From positions 37,260 through 87,824 of the forward strand of contig DEIA01000058.1 of NCBI GenBank assembly GCA_002352225.1: a stretch of DNA of 50,565 nucleotides. Reading direction: 5' to 3'. Source of the DNA: Flammeovirgaceae bacterium UBA2786. GTDB lineage: Bacteria > Bacteroidota > Bacteroidia > Cytophagales > Cyclobacteriaceae. The notes beneath the pieces are model-generated. The model was given only the letters and a program-made list of their open reading frames with translations, was not told the origin of the DNA and ran no database searches. This document shows positions 23,558 to 35,000 of this stretch, piece after piece (the stretch's first letter is position 1; the number at the start of each line of letters is the position of its first letter). Position numbers and translations under genes: made by a program.

Positions 23558-24610
23558 ATGAGCAAGTCAGCTTTTGCCCGGCTGGTAGTGGATTGGTACG
23601 AAAGACATAAGCGCGACTTGCCCTGGCGCCATACCCGCGACCCCTACAAAATCTGGCTTTCGGAAATTATTTTGCAGCAAACACGCGTGGCGCAGGGGCT
23701 TCCTTATTATAAGGCATTTATTGCTCGATATTCTACCGTTGCTAAACTTGCCGCAGCCCCGCAAGACGAAGTGCTGCGATTGTGGCAAGGCCTGGGCTAC
23801 TACTCGCGGGCACGCAACCTGCACGCCTGTGCAAAAAAAATTGTAAACGAGCACAAGGGAAAATTCCCCAACTCGTACCAAGAGCTTTTAAAATTGCCCG
23901 GGGTAGGCACCTACACGGCTGCTGCCATTGCTTCCTTAGCTTTTAATGAACCCGTGGCCGTAGTAGATGGAAATGTGTTTCGGGTACTGGCCCGTGTGTT
24001 TGGAATAGCGCATAACATTGCTTCGCCAGCAGGCAAAAAATTTTTCTTCAACAAGGCGAATGAACTAATTGATAGAGAAAAACCTAGTGTATTTAACCAG
24101 GCCGTTATGGAGTTTGGAGCATTGCACTGTACACCTAAAAACCCTGCATGCAGTAGCTGTCCGCTTGCGCGGATGTGTATTGCTAACCAGCAGAGCATAC
24201 AAACGCAATTACCTGTTAAGGAGACACGCACAAAAGTAAAAGTCCGGTACTTGTATTACCTGGTACTTAAAAAGGGAGCAAAATTATTTTTGCGTAAGCG
24301 GGCACCGGGCGATATCTGGAACGGCCTGTATGATTTTTATTTGATAGAAGAACCAAAGGCAACACAAACACAAAAACTTGTTGATAAAAGATTAAAGGTT
24401 AAACCGCGTAGCGTAAGCAAGGTGTACAAACATATCTTATCTCATCAAAAGCTGATGGTAAGGTTTATTGAACCCGCAGAAATAAGCGCTGCTTTAGAAA
24501 AGCAGATTAAAACAACAGGTATGAAGTTGTATAGTATAAAACAGATCGAACAATTACCCAAACCCGTTTTAATTTCGCGGTTTCTGCACGATGCCGGTTA
24601 TGCAATGTAA
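23558..24610 (+). CDS. mutY: Adenine DNA glycosylase MutY
   Basis: 350 aa from the ATG at 23558. An open frame reaches back to 23396 but gives a nonconserved N-extension. Catalytic Glu36 lies in WLSEIILQQT, the helix-hairpin-helix in LPGVGTYTAAAIASLAF, and Asp137 in VVDGNVFRVL. The 4Fe-4S cluster cysteines are C191, C198, C201 and C207 (C-x6-C-x2-C-x5-C). A C-terminal NUDIX-like domain recognises 8-oxoG. It removes A mispaired with 8-oxoguanine. The HU gene is its divergent neighbour and ssb follows on the same strand. Confidence 0.96.
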   Translation: MSKSAFARLVVDWYERHKRDLPWRHTRDPYKIWLSEIILQQTRVAQGLPYYKAFIARYSTVAKLAAAPQDEVLRLWQGLGYYSRARNLHACAKKIVNEHKGKFPNSYQELLKLPGVGTYTAAAIASLAFNEPVAVVDGNVFRVLARVFGIAHNIASPAGKKFFFNKANELIDREKPSVFNQAVMEFGALHCTPKNPACSSCPLARMCIANQQSIQTQLPVKETRTKVKVRYLYYLVLKKGAKLFLRKRAPGDIWNGLYDFYLIEEPKATQTQKLVDKRLKVKPRSVSKVYKHILSHQKLMVRFIEPAEISAALEKQIKTTGMKLYSIKQIEQLPKPVLISRFLHDAGYAM

Positions 24611-24624
24611 TTTCAAATAATAGT

Positions 24625-24632
24625 TACTTTTG
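24625..24632 (+). promoter_or_regulatory. Putative -7 box of ssb
   Basis: TACTTTTG is an exact TAnnTTTG match 98 nt before the ssb ATG, implying a leader of about 90 nt rich in A. No -33 TTG is clear. Confidence 0.4.
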
Positions 24633-24730
24633 AAAATAAATAGGCACAGGTTTTTAGCGTTAGCATTCTGGAACAATTTTTTTATACGTGCGGTTGGAGA
24701 AAACAAGGAAGAAACAAAACAAATAAATAT

Positions 24731-25165
24731 ATGTCAGGAGTAAACAAAGTAATTTTAGTAGGAAGACTGGGTAAAGACCCGGAAGTAAGAAACCTTGAGA
24801 ACGGAGCCACGGTTGCAAACTTTACCATGGCCACCACCGAAACGTACAAAGACCGCACTACAGGCGAACGTAAAGAAATAACAGAGTGGCATAACGTGGT
24901 GTTGTGGCGTGGCCTTGCTGATATTGCAGCCAAGTACCTGCACAAAGGCGATCAGGTATATATTGAAGGCAAGTTGCGCACCCGCAGTTGGGAAAAAGAA
25001 GGAGTAACCCGTTATACAACCGAAATTGTAGGAGATAATATGACGTTGTTGGGTTCGCGCCAGGGCGGTGGAAATGCAGGCGGTCAAACTCCTGTTTATA
25101 ATAATCAATCGGGTGGCGATGATGTTAAGTCAAACGACAACGCCACAGATGATCTTCCTTTTTAA
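24731..25165 (+). CDS. ssb: Single-stranded DNA-binding protein SSB
   Basis: 144 aa. The OB-fold starts at VNKVILVGRLGKDPEVRN and includes TTETYKDRTTGERKEITEWHNVV and VYIEGKLRTRSW. A flexible Gly/Asn/Gln-rich linker leads to the acidic tip DDLPF that recruits repair and replication proteins. It forms a tetramer on ssDNA. It lies between mutY and gldD, the expected Bacteroidota neighbourhood. A 34-nt gap separates it from gldD. Confidence 0.96.
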   Translation: MSGVNKVILVGRLGKDPEVRNLENGATVANFTMATTETYKDRTTGERKEITEWHNVVLWRGLADIAAKYLHKGDQVYIEGKLRTRSWEKEGVTRYTTEIVGDNMTLLGSRQGGGNAGGQTPVYNNQSGGDDVKSNDNATDDLPF

Positions 25166-25199
25166 CAGGATGGTGCAGAAAATTTTTCATATTCACCCC

Positions 25200-25775
25200 A
25201 TGAAATATTCATGGGGTGTTTTATTAATAATAGCCATACTTGGCAGTTGCTCGCGCGATTTTAAACCAAAGCCGAAAGGGTATAACCGGTTGGTGTTACC
25301 TGCTGCAGAATATCAAGCTTCGCCCGATAGTTTACCTTACCAGTTTGAATATTCGAAACATGCAAAATTGCTCGATGACACTTCGTGGATAAGCGAGCGA
25401 CACTGGATTGAAATATATTATCCTGAATTAAAAGCCAACCTTCATATTACGTACAAACAATTAAACAGTAAAGACGATTTGCTGAAGGCCTTGCTGAATG
25501 ATGCCTATCGGCTTACTTCAAAGCAGCAAATAAAAGCGTATGCAATTGATGAGGTAAATATTACTACGCCATCGGGCAAAACAGCAATTGTAGCCGAAAT
25601 TACAGGCGATGTTCCAAGCCAGTTTCAGTTTACGATGACAGATTCAACAAAAAATTTTTTGCGGGGCGCTTTATATTTTAATACAGCTGTACAAAACGAC
25701 TCACTTGCACCTGCCATCGAGTTTATGAAAAAAGAAACAATGCACTTTATTAACACACTGCAGTGGAAGCAGTAA
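25200..25775 (+). CDS. gldD: Gliding motility lipoprotein GldD
   Basis: 191 aa from the ATG at 25200. The longer frame from 25068 runs inside ssb. The lipoprotein signal ends at LGSC with Cys17 as the lipidated residue. The body has PKPKGYNRL, the PYQFEYSKHA segment and HWIEIYYPELKANLHITYK, which are typical of GldD. GldD is required for gliding and T9SS function in Flavobacterium johnsoniae. In that organism gldE lies next to it, after ssb; here only 34 bases separate ssb and gldD, so gldE is elsewhere or missing. Confidence 0.93.
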   Translation: MKYSWGVLLIIAILGSCSRDFKPKPKGYNRLVLPAAEYQASPDSLPYQFEYSKHAKLLDDTSWISERHWIEIYYPELKANLHITYKQLNSKDDLLKALLNDAYRLTSKQQIKAYAIDEVNITTPSGKTAIVAEITGDVPSQFQFTMTDSTKNFLRGALYFNTAVQNDSLAPAIEFMKKETMHFINTLQWKQ

Positions 25776-25984
25776 TTTTTATACAAACCCTAAATCCCGG
25801 TAAGGGATCTTTTACTCAGCCGTACGACAGCACACAAGGCGTGGGGTCTGGTTTTTACTGGTTTGCATTTATCTTTTTAATGTTCATAGCAGGAGGTGTA
25901 TTAAAAGCATTTTGGGATGACCCGGAGTGGCGTGTGCGAATTGTTAAAAATACAGGCAGGCCCAGAAAATTTAAAAAATCATAG
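25763..25984 (+). CDS. Small membrane protein (73 aa), GTG start
   Basis: The only in-frame start before the membrane helix is a GTG at 25763, overlapping the gldD end by 13 nt, so translation is probably coupled. One helix is visible (FYWFAFIFLMFIAGGVLKAF, about residues 31-50), followed by a basic C-tail (RVRIVKNTGRPRKFKKS). No family recognised. Position between gldD and recG suggests it belongs to the ssb-gldD operon. Confidence 0.55.
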   Translation: MEAVIFIQTLNPGKGSFTQPYDSTQGVGSGFYWFAFIFLMFIAGGVLKAFWDDPEWRVRIVKNTGRPRKFKKS

Positions 25985-26028
25985 GTAATGATTTGAATGG
26001 CTAATTTGCACCTGATCAGTCTTAGCCC

Positions 26029-28134
26029 GTGTCAACTTTCTTTCATACATCACTTGAGTTTCTAAAAGGCGTAGGCCCGCAGCGTGCGGCTTTGCTGCAA
26101 AAAGAACTCAGGCTTTATACGTTTGGCGATCTGATTCAGTATTACCCCTTTCGCCATGAAGACCGTACAACGTTTTATAAAGTAAAAGAAGTAGCGCAGG
26201 CCATAGATGAAATAACCATCGGCATACAGGTAAAAGGAACAATAACCGGCTTTCAAACCATAGGTACAGGCTTTAAGAAAAGGTTGGTGGCTACGTTTAA
26301 AGATGAAACCGGAACGCTGGAGTTGGTCTGGTTTCAGCGTATCAACTGGATATTAGATAAAGTAAAACTTAACACACCTTACATTGTTTTCGGTAAGCCT
26401 AACCTGTTTGGTACTAAAATTTCAATTGCCCACCCGGAAATTGAAGCGATTACCACAGCCAATGAAAACCGGGCTTACTTACACCCGGTATATACGGTTA
26501 CCGAAAAACTGAAGGCGAGGCATATTGATAGCAGAGTTATTTCAAATCTTATTGCTGTGCTTTTGCCGCTTGCACAAAACCACATTCGCGAAACATTGCC
26601 ACCGGGTTTATTGAAGCAACATAACCTTGCGGATAAACGAACGGCTTTACAAAACATTCACCTTGCGCAAAACGAAGCATTGTTAAGCCAGGCCCGTTAC
26701 CGGTTAAAGTTTGAAGAACTGTTTTACATTCAGTTGCGACTGATTAAAATGAAGTTGGTGCGGCAGGATAAGTTTAAAGGAATAGTGTTTACCGACACAG
26801 CAATACTGACACAATTTTATAAGGAACATTTACCGTTCGAATTAACGGATGCCCAGAAGCGAGTTATTCGCGAAATTTATACCGATATGAAAAGCGGTAA
26901 GCAGATGAACCGGTTGTTGCAGGGCGATGTAGGCAGCGGTAAAACCATTGTAGCGTTTATATGTATGTTGCTGGCTGTGGGTGGAGGCGCACAGGCTGCA
27001 TTAATGGCTCCAACCGAAATACTGGCACAACAACATTATACTAATCTTAAGAAGTATGCCGATAAAATGGGTATTGGCATCGCCTTGCTCACCGGTTCTG
27101 TAAAGAAAAGTAAGCGTAAGCCCATACACCAGACATTAGAAGAGGGTTCGCTTAAAATATTAGTGGGCACGCATGCTTTACTGGAAGAAGAAGTGAAGTT
27201 TAACAAACTGGGCCTTGCCATTATTGATGAGCAACACCGGTTTGGGGTGGCACAACGATCTAAACTCTGGCAAAAGAACGCAACGGTTTTTCCACATATG
27301 CTGGTAATGACAGCCACACCTATTCCGCGTACGTTGGCTATGACACTGTATGGCGATCTGGAAATTTCTGTGATTGATGAATTGCCTAAAGGGCGCAAGC
27401 CAATAAAAACCACACACCGGTATGATTCGCACCGGCTGCAGGTAAATGGATTTATCCGATCGCAATTAAATGAAGGCCGGCAGATTTATATTGTATATCC
27501 GCTTATCGATGAATCGGAAAAATTGGATCTGAAACATTTGATGGATGGCTATGAAAGTATTAGTCGCGCTTTTCCAGAAATACCCATTAGCATTGTGCAT
27601 GGCCAGATGAAACCCGAAGCAAAAGATTACGAGATGGCTCGCTTTGTAAAAGGCGAAACAAAAATTATGGTGGCTACTACTGTAATTGAAGTAGGCGTAG
27701 ATGTGCCCAATGCATCGGTAATGATTATTGAAAGTGCTGAACGTTTTGGGTTATCGCAATTGCACCAGTTACGCGGACGTGTGGGTCGCGGGGCCGAGCA
27801 ATCGTATTGCATTTTAATGACAGGCAATAAGCTTAGTGCAGATTCGCGCATACGCATCGATACGATGGTGAAGACCAATAATGGATTTGAAATTTCTGAA
27901 ACCGATTTGAAGCTGCGCGGCCCGGGCGATTTGATGGGCACACAACAAAGCGGAGCACTGGATTTGCTGATTGCAGATTTAGGTAAAGACGGGGAGATTT
28001 TGAAAACAGCTCGCGAAGCCGCGCAAAACATTCTCGAACACGATCCAAAACTTGAAAGCCCCGAAAACAGCACTATTCGCTTACAGGTAGAGTCGATAAA
28101 GAAGTCGGTTGTTAACTGGAGCCGGATAGGCTAA
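26029..28134 (+). CDS. recG: ATP-dependent DNA helicase RecG
   Basis: 701 aa, GTG start at 26029. The N-terminal wedge domain (OB-fold; GFKKRLVATFKDETGTLELVWF, about 80-105) precedes the superfamily 2 helicase core: Walker A GDVGSGKT, Walker B-type IIDEQH with RFGV, then MTATPIPRT, the C-terminal helicase lobe with VEVGVDVPNASVMIIE and QLRGRVGRG. RecG remodels stalled replication forks and Holliday junctions. Length is typical. It is preceded by the gldD cluster and may be cotranscribed with it. Confidence 0.97.
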   Translation: MSTFFHTSLEFLKGVGPQRAALLQKELRLYTFGDLIQYYPFRHEDRTTFYKVKEVAQAIDEITIGIQVKGTITGFQTIGTGFKKRLVATFKDETGTLELVWFQRINWILDKVKLNTPYIVFGKPNLFGTKISIAHPEIEAITTANENRAYLHPVYTVTEKLKARHIDSRVISNLIAVLLPLAQNHIRETLPPGLLKQHNLADKRTALQNIHLAQNEALLSQARYRLKFEELFYIQLRLIKMKLVRQDKFKGIVFTDTAILTQFYKEHLPFELTDAQKRVIREIYTDMKSGKQMNRLLQGDVGSGKTIVAFICMLLAVGGGAQAALMAPTEILAQQHYTNLKKYADKMGIGIALLTGSVKKSKRKPIHQTLEEGSLKILVGTHALLEEEVKFNKLGLAIIDEQHRFGVAQRSKLWQKNATVFPHMLVMTATPIPRTLAMTLYGDLEISVIDELPKGRKPIKTTHRYDSHRLQVNGFIRSQLNEGRQIYIVYPLIDESEKLDLKHLMDGYESISRAFPEIPISIVHGQMKPEAKDYEMARFVKGETKIMVATTVIEVGVDVPNASVMIIESAERFGLSQLHQLRGRVGRGAEQSYCILMTGNKLSADSRIRIDTMVKTNNGFEISETDLKLRGPGDLMGTQQSGALDLLIADLGKDGEILKTAREAAQNILEHDPKLESPENSTIRLQVESIKKSVVNWSRIG

Positions 28135-28239
28135 CCCTCCTTTTTTCGGAAGTCTTGCTGGTTTGGTTACAAATTGAGCCCATCAATCATGAATAGATGA
28201 GTTATTTTTATATAACTTTAGCTACCTAAACCCCTAATT

Positions 28240-28971
28240 ATGAGAGTATTTCTGCTTATTCTGGGTTGTCTTTCGTTTATACCCGGTCTATCTCAGACAA
28301 TAACTATTAAAAAGGTAGAGCTTGCCGGTGAAAATATTATTGTTCACTACGACCTTGACGACAGCAATCCAAACAATGAGTACAAACTGGAATTGTACGG
28401 AAGCAACGATAACTTCATTAGCCCGCTAAAAAATGTTAAAGGAGATATCGGGCCAGAAGTAAAACCTGGTGTGAATAAAAAAGTGGAGTGGAATATCCGC
28501 AAAGAGTATGGCAACTACAAGGGCAGGGTTGCTCTGGAAGTAAAAGGGAAGGTGTATATTCCTTTTGTGAAACTTCAAAACTTCAACACCGAGAAAAAAT
28601 ATAAGCGAGGCACCAGTATTAATTTAGGATGGAAGCCGGGTAGCCCCAATCCTGTTAATATCGAATTGTATAAGAGTGGCCAGCGCGTACATGGCGATAA
28701 TGGATTACCTAATAACGGAAGCCACACACTTTACATACCTTCCAATACTAAACGAGGCAGTGACTACCGGTTAAAAATAACCGATGCCAGGAATTCGGAA
28801 GATGTATTATACACCAACGACTTTACAGTAAAACCCAAGGTGCCTTTGCTATTGAAATTGTTTCCTATACTCGCTATTGGTGGGGCTGTGGCAACTTTAA
28901 CTGGAGGCGATGGGCCTGCAGGAAAGCCTTCTGAACAGACTCTGCCCGATCCGGATTTTCCAAATAACTGA
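28240..28971 (+). CDS. Secreted Kre9/KNH-like Ig-fold protein with C-terminal helix
   Basis: 243 aa. A signal peptide is cleaved near LSQ (residue 19). Residues 20-100 look like a beta-sandwich seen at the N-terminus of Bacteroidota surface proteins (GDIGPEVKPGVNKKVEWNI segment). Residues 108-195 resemble the Ser/Thr-rich GPI-anchored (Kre9/KNH) domain: GTSINLGWKPG, then SDYRLKITDARN. A hydrophobic helix (LLKLFPILAIGGAVATL) lies near the C-terminus, and the tail is acidic. It starts 105 nt after recG and 30 nt before the giant T9SS gene, on the same strand. The homologies are from memory. Confidence 0.6.
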   Translation: MRVFLLILGCLSFIPGLSQTITIKKVELAGENIIVHYDLDDSNPNNEYKLELYGSNDNFISPLKNVKGDIGPEVKPGVNKKVEWNIRKEYGNYKGRVALEVKGKVYIPFVKLQNFNTEKKYKRGTSINLGWKPGSPNPVNIELYKSGQRVHGDNGLPNNGSHTLYIPSNTKRGSDYRLKITDARNSEDVLYTNDFTVKPKVPLLLKLFPILAIGGAVATLTGGDGPAGKPSEQTLPDPDFPNN

Positions 28972-29001
28972 TTAGCTTTTCCAACTTTGATTTAAGCAAG
29001 T

Positions 29002-32000
29002 ATGAAGATTTTTTTGAAGGCGCTGATATTGTTTTTGGTACTAACCTCTGCAAAGGGTTTGAGTGCACAAACATTCTGGACTGGGAAGAATGGAGTGTAT
29101 GGTGGAACAGCCAATGGAATAGTAAGTCATGCAGCTACCGGAGCATTGATTACGGTAACGGATGGAGGCATTTATCGTTCTGCCGATAATGGGGCAACGT
29201 GGAGTAAGATCACAACGGGAATTGCCACCAATGATATCTACATGCGGGGAATTACGCAGGACAATACGGGCAAACTTTATTGCAATACCTCATCGCGCGT
29301 ATATAGCTCAACCGATGGAGGGATAACCTGGGTTCAGACCACAACCGTGTTAGGCTCATTTGGAAGCTACATAAAAGTTTCACCCAATGGGAATATCTAT
29401 TTAGCAAACAGTAATCATAATCAAATTTTAAGATCTACGGATGGAGGACAAACATTTTCTGCGACAACCTTTAGTAACAGTAACATTACCGATATTGAAA
29501 TTAATTCAAGTGGCCACATTATTGTTTCGGTTTACGGACAATCGGCCTTATACATTTCTACCAACAACGGCATCAATTGGACAACCATGAGTAGTGGATC
29601 ATATACCGGTTTTCCCACACTTAATGTAAATTATAGTTATAAAATTGCAATAGACGCCTCTGACAATCTGTATATAATTACCGATGTAGGCCCATACAGA
29701 TTAGCAGCGGGGGCTACTGCCTGGTCCAACATTAAAGGCACATTATCAGATTCCTTCTTTTTCGGAGATATTTTTTCTGGTGGCAGTTCTGTTTTTCTGC
29801 TTAATGGCAGCTCAAGCAAGATTTTTACTTACAGTAGCGGTGCATGGAACTCAGGAGTAGCCTACCCGGTAACGTCTTATAGTGTTTCGTATTTTCTACC
29901 CAAGAGCAGTAGTGAGTTTTATCTTGGCATGGCTATGTTCGGTATATTTAAATCCACCAACAGTGGCGTAGCGTGGTCCTTTTCAAGCAATGGCATAAAG
30001 GCCCATACTTATACTGATTTTTACATTACGCCAAATGGAAGGCTTTTTGCGGCTACTGGAAATAATGGGTACATCCTATCATTAGATGATGGACAAACGT
30101 GGGATCTAAACAATTCTGGCAATGCAAACAGAAATATTTATGGTTTTGTAACCCTGTTTGATAACACGATTCTTGGGTATGGGGGTAGTGGTGTTATTCG
30201 ATCTGTAGATAATGGGAACAATTGGGGAGTACAAAATCCTTCTCAAGCCATATACTCAAAAGTAGTTGTAAATGGAACGAAGCTATTTGCCTATTCAGGC
30301 TCAACGTTGCTTACCTCACTCAATGCGGGCGTAACCTGGGCGAGTACCGTAATTAGCGGCCTCCCCACTCCAACCAAAATACTGGTTGACGCAAATGACA
30401 ATTTGTATTTTCTCGCAACAAACTCTATTTACAAAGTAAATGCCGGAGGCAGCACAGCTACACAAATAACTGCAATAAGTAGTGTTAGGGACTTTACCAT
30501 CACAGGCGGTACAATTCTAGCCCTGGCCACTAACGGAACAGTGCTGGCCACATCAACTAATGGGGGAACAAACTGGACAACACAAACATTAAACAGTAGT
30601 TTTTACTCATACAGAATTTGGGCATACAACGCCAGTGTTATTTTAACTCAGGGTAATTTGATCGGATCCAGCTATTTATCTACTGATGGCGGCCTCACGT
30701 GGTCTTCAAAGCCTCTGTTAGACGGGTCTGGATTAGCCGATGTTGAATTTCGGGTTCCTTCAGGTAATAAAGTGTACGCCTATGGCGCGGTTAGTTATTC
30801 AGTAATTCATAAATCTGCCAACGAAATTATTCCACCAGCGGCACCTACCAATTTATCTCTCACAAGCAATGGAACTGGTTATGCAGAGTTTATCTGGACC
30901 GACAATGCAACTAATGAAGATAATTATGGGATAGAGGTTTCGGAAGGGAACAATTCTTCTTATGCGGTATATGGAAATGGAAATGCCGGAAAGTTTGGAC
31001 AAGAAGTTGGCTATATCACTAATATGGGGTATGGTGCCATTACTACTGAGCCAGGAAAAACATATTTTATCAGAGTTTATGCCAAGAATGGAGCGGGGAA
31101 TAGTTCCTACAGCAACGAAATTTCAGTTACTACCATAAACCAATGCGCAACCACCATCCCGGATAATCGAAGTTGGACCGCCACCACCGTAGCCGACCCG
31201 GGCTACACACCTTTTGGTACGGGGCCATATACCAGCCCCAATGTTTCTATAAAGCTGGTGCCAAGCCCCAGCAACACGTTTACACTTTCCAAATATGTGT
31301 TGGGAATTATAAACCCTGGTGATCATCCTGATGGCAACATAACCATTCAGGAATCATGCGGACAGGCATATGTCTACACCTCCAATAATGATATAAACAA
31401 TACAAATGGAACCTGGAATCAATCCACCAAAACATTGGTGATTAAATGGAGAACCTTACCGGATTATGACGATTTTGCCGCCACCACTACTCTTGTTTTA
31501 AATAGCTCTGATCCTATCCCGGCAGCGCCATCTCTTACGGTATATCCCTTCAGCAGTACAGAAGTTTTACTAAACTGGAACCAACCTGGCTTTGAAACTC
31601 AGTACATTCTTGAACGGGCAACGGCTGCGGGAGGTCCTTATTCGGTGGTTACAACGGTTAACTACCCCAAAACCTCCTTTATCGATGAGTCGCTTACAAC
31701 CGGCAGTCAGTATTTTTATCGGATAAAAGCAGTAAACCTGGCAGGGTCTTCCGCTTTTTCTGCTGTACAGCCTATTACCCTCACAAGTGGTCAATACTTC
31801 AGACCGGTTGAGAATAGCATCAGCCTGAATTTTGAGAATCAACAAGGTGTATCGTGGGGCGATTTGGATGGAGATGGTGATGAGGATATTGCATCCCCTT
31901 CTTTTACGAATAGTGCAGGCCTCTCGGTCCCACCGGTTTTTTATGAAAATAAGGGCGGAGGAACTTTTGACAGGCGTGATCTGCAAGTATTAGCAAACGA

Positions 32001-35000
32001 CAATGATGCGGTAAGCCGGGGGATTAATATAGTTGATTTTAATAATGACGGTAAGCTGGATATGTACATTACACGTAGCGGAACAAGTATTGCCGATATA
32101 TTGTTGATTAACAATGGTAATTGGGCTTTTACAAGAAGCCTCGTAGACATAACATCTGAAGTTAGTACCGCTTTTAGAAGTGCGGCAGCAGTCGACTATA
32201 ATAGAGATGGACTATTGGACATTTTTGTTGGAAATGAACCTGCTAATCTTGCACCCCCATCGGCACCAGGGTTTCTTTTTAAGAATTTAAATGGTAATAC
32301 TTTTTCGAAAGATGTTTCTTCCAGCCTTGGCACAGATTTAATAAACTCACGAATAGCTTCGTGGGCCGATTATGACAATGATGGAGATCAGGATTTACTT
32401 ACAGCAAATACCGTGAACCCTGGCCAGCCCATGAGGCTATATAAAAATAACGGAGATGGTACGTTTACCCGTGTAACCGGAACTGCATTTGATTCAGATT
32501 TAATGATTAATACTCGAACTATTAGTTGGGGAGACATTGATAATGATGGCGATCTTGATGTGTATATAGGCATTTCCACCGGCTCCCTGAGCGCAACATT
32601 TAATGATCGCTTATACCGGAATGATGGAAATGATGTATTTACCAGTTTAACAACCAGCGAGGCTGCTGCCAACGGTACAGCAACTTTTGGAAGCGCTTTT
32701 GGAGATATTGATAATGATGGCGATCTGGATCTGTTGGTCGCCAACGCAGTGAGTGTGGCTGTGCCGAATTCCGGAGCTAACGGGATTTTTATCAACAATG
32801 GAGCAGGAGTGTTCACAAAATCTACCAGTAATGAATTGTTCACGAACCCGAATACATATGAAATTGGTTTGGCTCTAGCTGATTTTGATCAGGATGGATT
32901 TCTGGATGCCTACCCTGCAAAGGGGCAAACAGCAACAATCGACTTGCCGAATTTCCTTTACAAGAATAACGGAACTCTTACTTCGTCCAAAAACTGGATT
33001 GAAATAAAACTGGAAGGAACCACTTCCAACAAGGCAGCCATTGGTGCGCGTGTAAAAGTTATTACTACCTCTCCTGCGCGTACTCAAATCCGTGAGGTTT
33101 CCAGTCGAACCGGCTATGGCTCACAAAACAGTTTGATACAGCATTTTGGGTTGGGGTCTGCCACCGCTATTTCTCAGATTGAAGTGCGCTGGCCTTCAGG
33201 CCAAACCCAGATACTGCCAAATGTTTCACCAGTAAACAGAATTATTACAATTAAGGAAGATTTTACAGCTCCCACATTCACGTTCAATCCAGCTCATAAT
33301 TCAACGGATGTTGTTATTACGAACAAATTAGAATTGACTCTTTCTGAGCAGGCCACTGCAGCAGGAGGAAAAAACCTTGTTGTACGAAAAACTTCATCAA
33401 CCGCCACGCCTTTACAAACTATAGCCGTTACAGCAGGGGTAATGGGTGCCAACAACAAAGTAACCTTTACGCTATCTGCTAATTTTGATTATTCAACAGA
33501 TTACTTTGTAAGTATTGATGCTGGTGCATTTGTAGATGCTTACCAAAATGCTTCGGCAGCCGTGCCGGCAGCTAACTGGAAGTTTACAACACAGGCAGAA
33601 CCCGATATAACTCCGCCAACCATTACATTTACCCCACCTGCATCATTACCTAAAAGCACACTGGGGGCGCAGAAACTTGAAGTGATAGCCTCGGACAATA
33701 AAGGCATTGCTACGGTTACCATGTTTCACAGGAAAATAACGGAAGAAAATTTCAAATCGTTTGCAGGGATTTTTAACAGCACCACCTCAAAATATGATTT
33801 TCCGCTCAGCGAATCTTATGTAGATAACATGGGTATGGAATATTATTTTGAAGCAACGGATGCTGCAACAAATACTGTACGCAATCCCGTAGGATCTGAC
33901 TTCCACCATTTGCGATTATTGTTTGGAACGAACGAAAAAGCAATTACTCTAACAGCAAGTACGGCTAAAACCGGATACCGGATTAAGTCCTTTCCATACG
34001 AAGACACAAAGTCAGTAGGGCTTGTATTTGAAGCATTGGGTGCACCCGATCCAAAAAAATGGAGATTGTTGCAATACCAACATACACCACAAAGATGGAT
34101 TGAGGGCTTTAATAACGTAGAAAGAGGGGTAGGATACTTTGTTTTAACGAGTGAGGCAGCAACAATTAAATTTGATAATAGCGAATCGCCCAATTTTAGC
34201 CAAAGCAACCCTAAGACGCTTGCGCTAAAACAAGGGTTTAATTTAATTGGAAACCCATACAATGTTCCAATAAGCTGGGAAGAAATTAGGGCCGGAATTG
34301 CAGGAGTAGGAGTGCTGAAAACTTTTTCCGGCAGTTATGCTAATGGCGACATCATAAACGAGTTTGAAGGCGGATTTGTATTTGCTGACAATGCGGTATC
34401 CGTTCCTGTTAAATTCAAAACAACTGCGGGCGGAAGAAAATCGCGAAAAGAAATTGGATCAGACCTGGCAGATGAAAACTGGATTGTGCCTATTACCTTA
34501 AAACAGGGTGATAACACATTCAATTTTGGAGGCGTGGGTATGAGTACAGAAGCATCCCCTTCATACGATGATTTGGATGATTTTGCCCCACCTGCCATTA
34601 TGGAGAAGCTGGAAATGCAGTTTGTACATCCAGAACATTTTATGAAAGTTTTTTCGCGCGATGTGGTGGCAACAAATTCATACCACGAGTGGGAGTTTAA
34701 TGTAGTGGCCGACCTCAGCGAATCAACCGAAATGCACTGGAACAATGATACGTTTGGTGAGAATTCAAACGAACTTTACCTGCTTGATATGGTGCGCCAG
34801 CAACTGATTGATATGCGCACGGTATCTCAATATACATTTAACCCGGTAGTATCAACACGTTTTAAGGTTTTCTTTGGTGCGAACTTAAGTACCCGGGTAA
34901 AACCGGAAGGAATTTTTCTGGGAGATGCATACCCTAATCCTACAACGAACAAGGTAACCATTCCATTTACTGTGTCTGGAACAAAGTCGGCCTATCAGGT

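Noticed and set aside
31850..32930. Tandem DNA repeats or CRISPR-like array in the giant gene
   Set aside because: The repeats are degenerate at the DNA level and encode FG-GAP/VCBS calcium loops; there are no equal-sized spacers.
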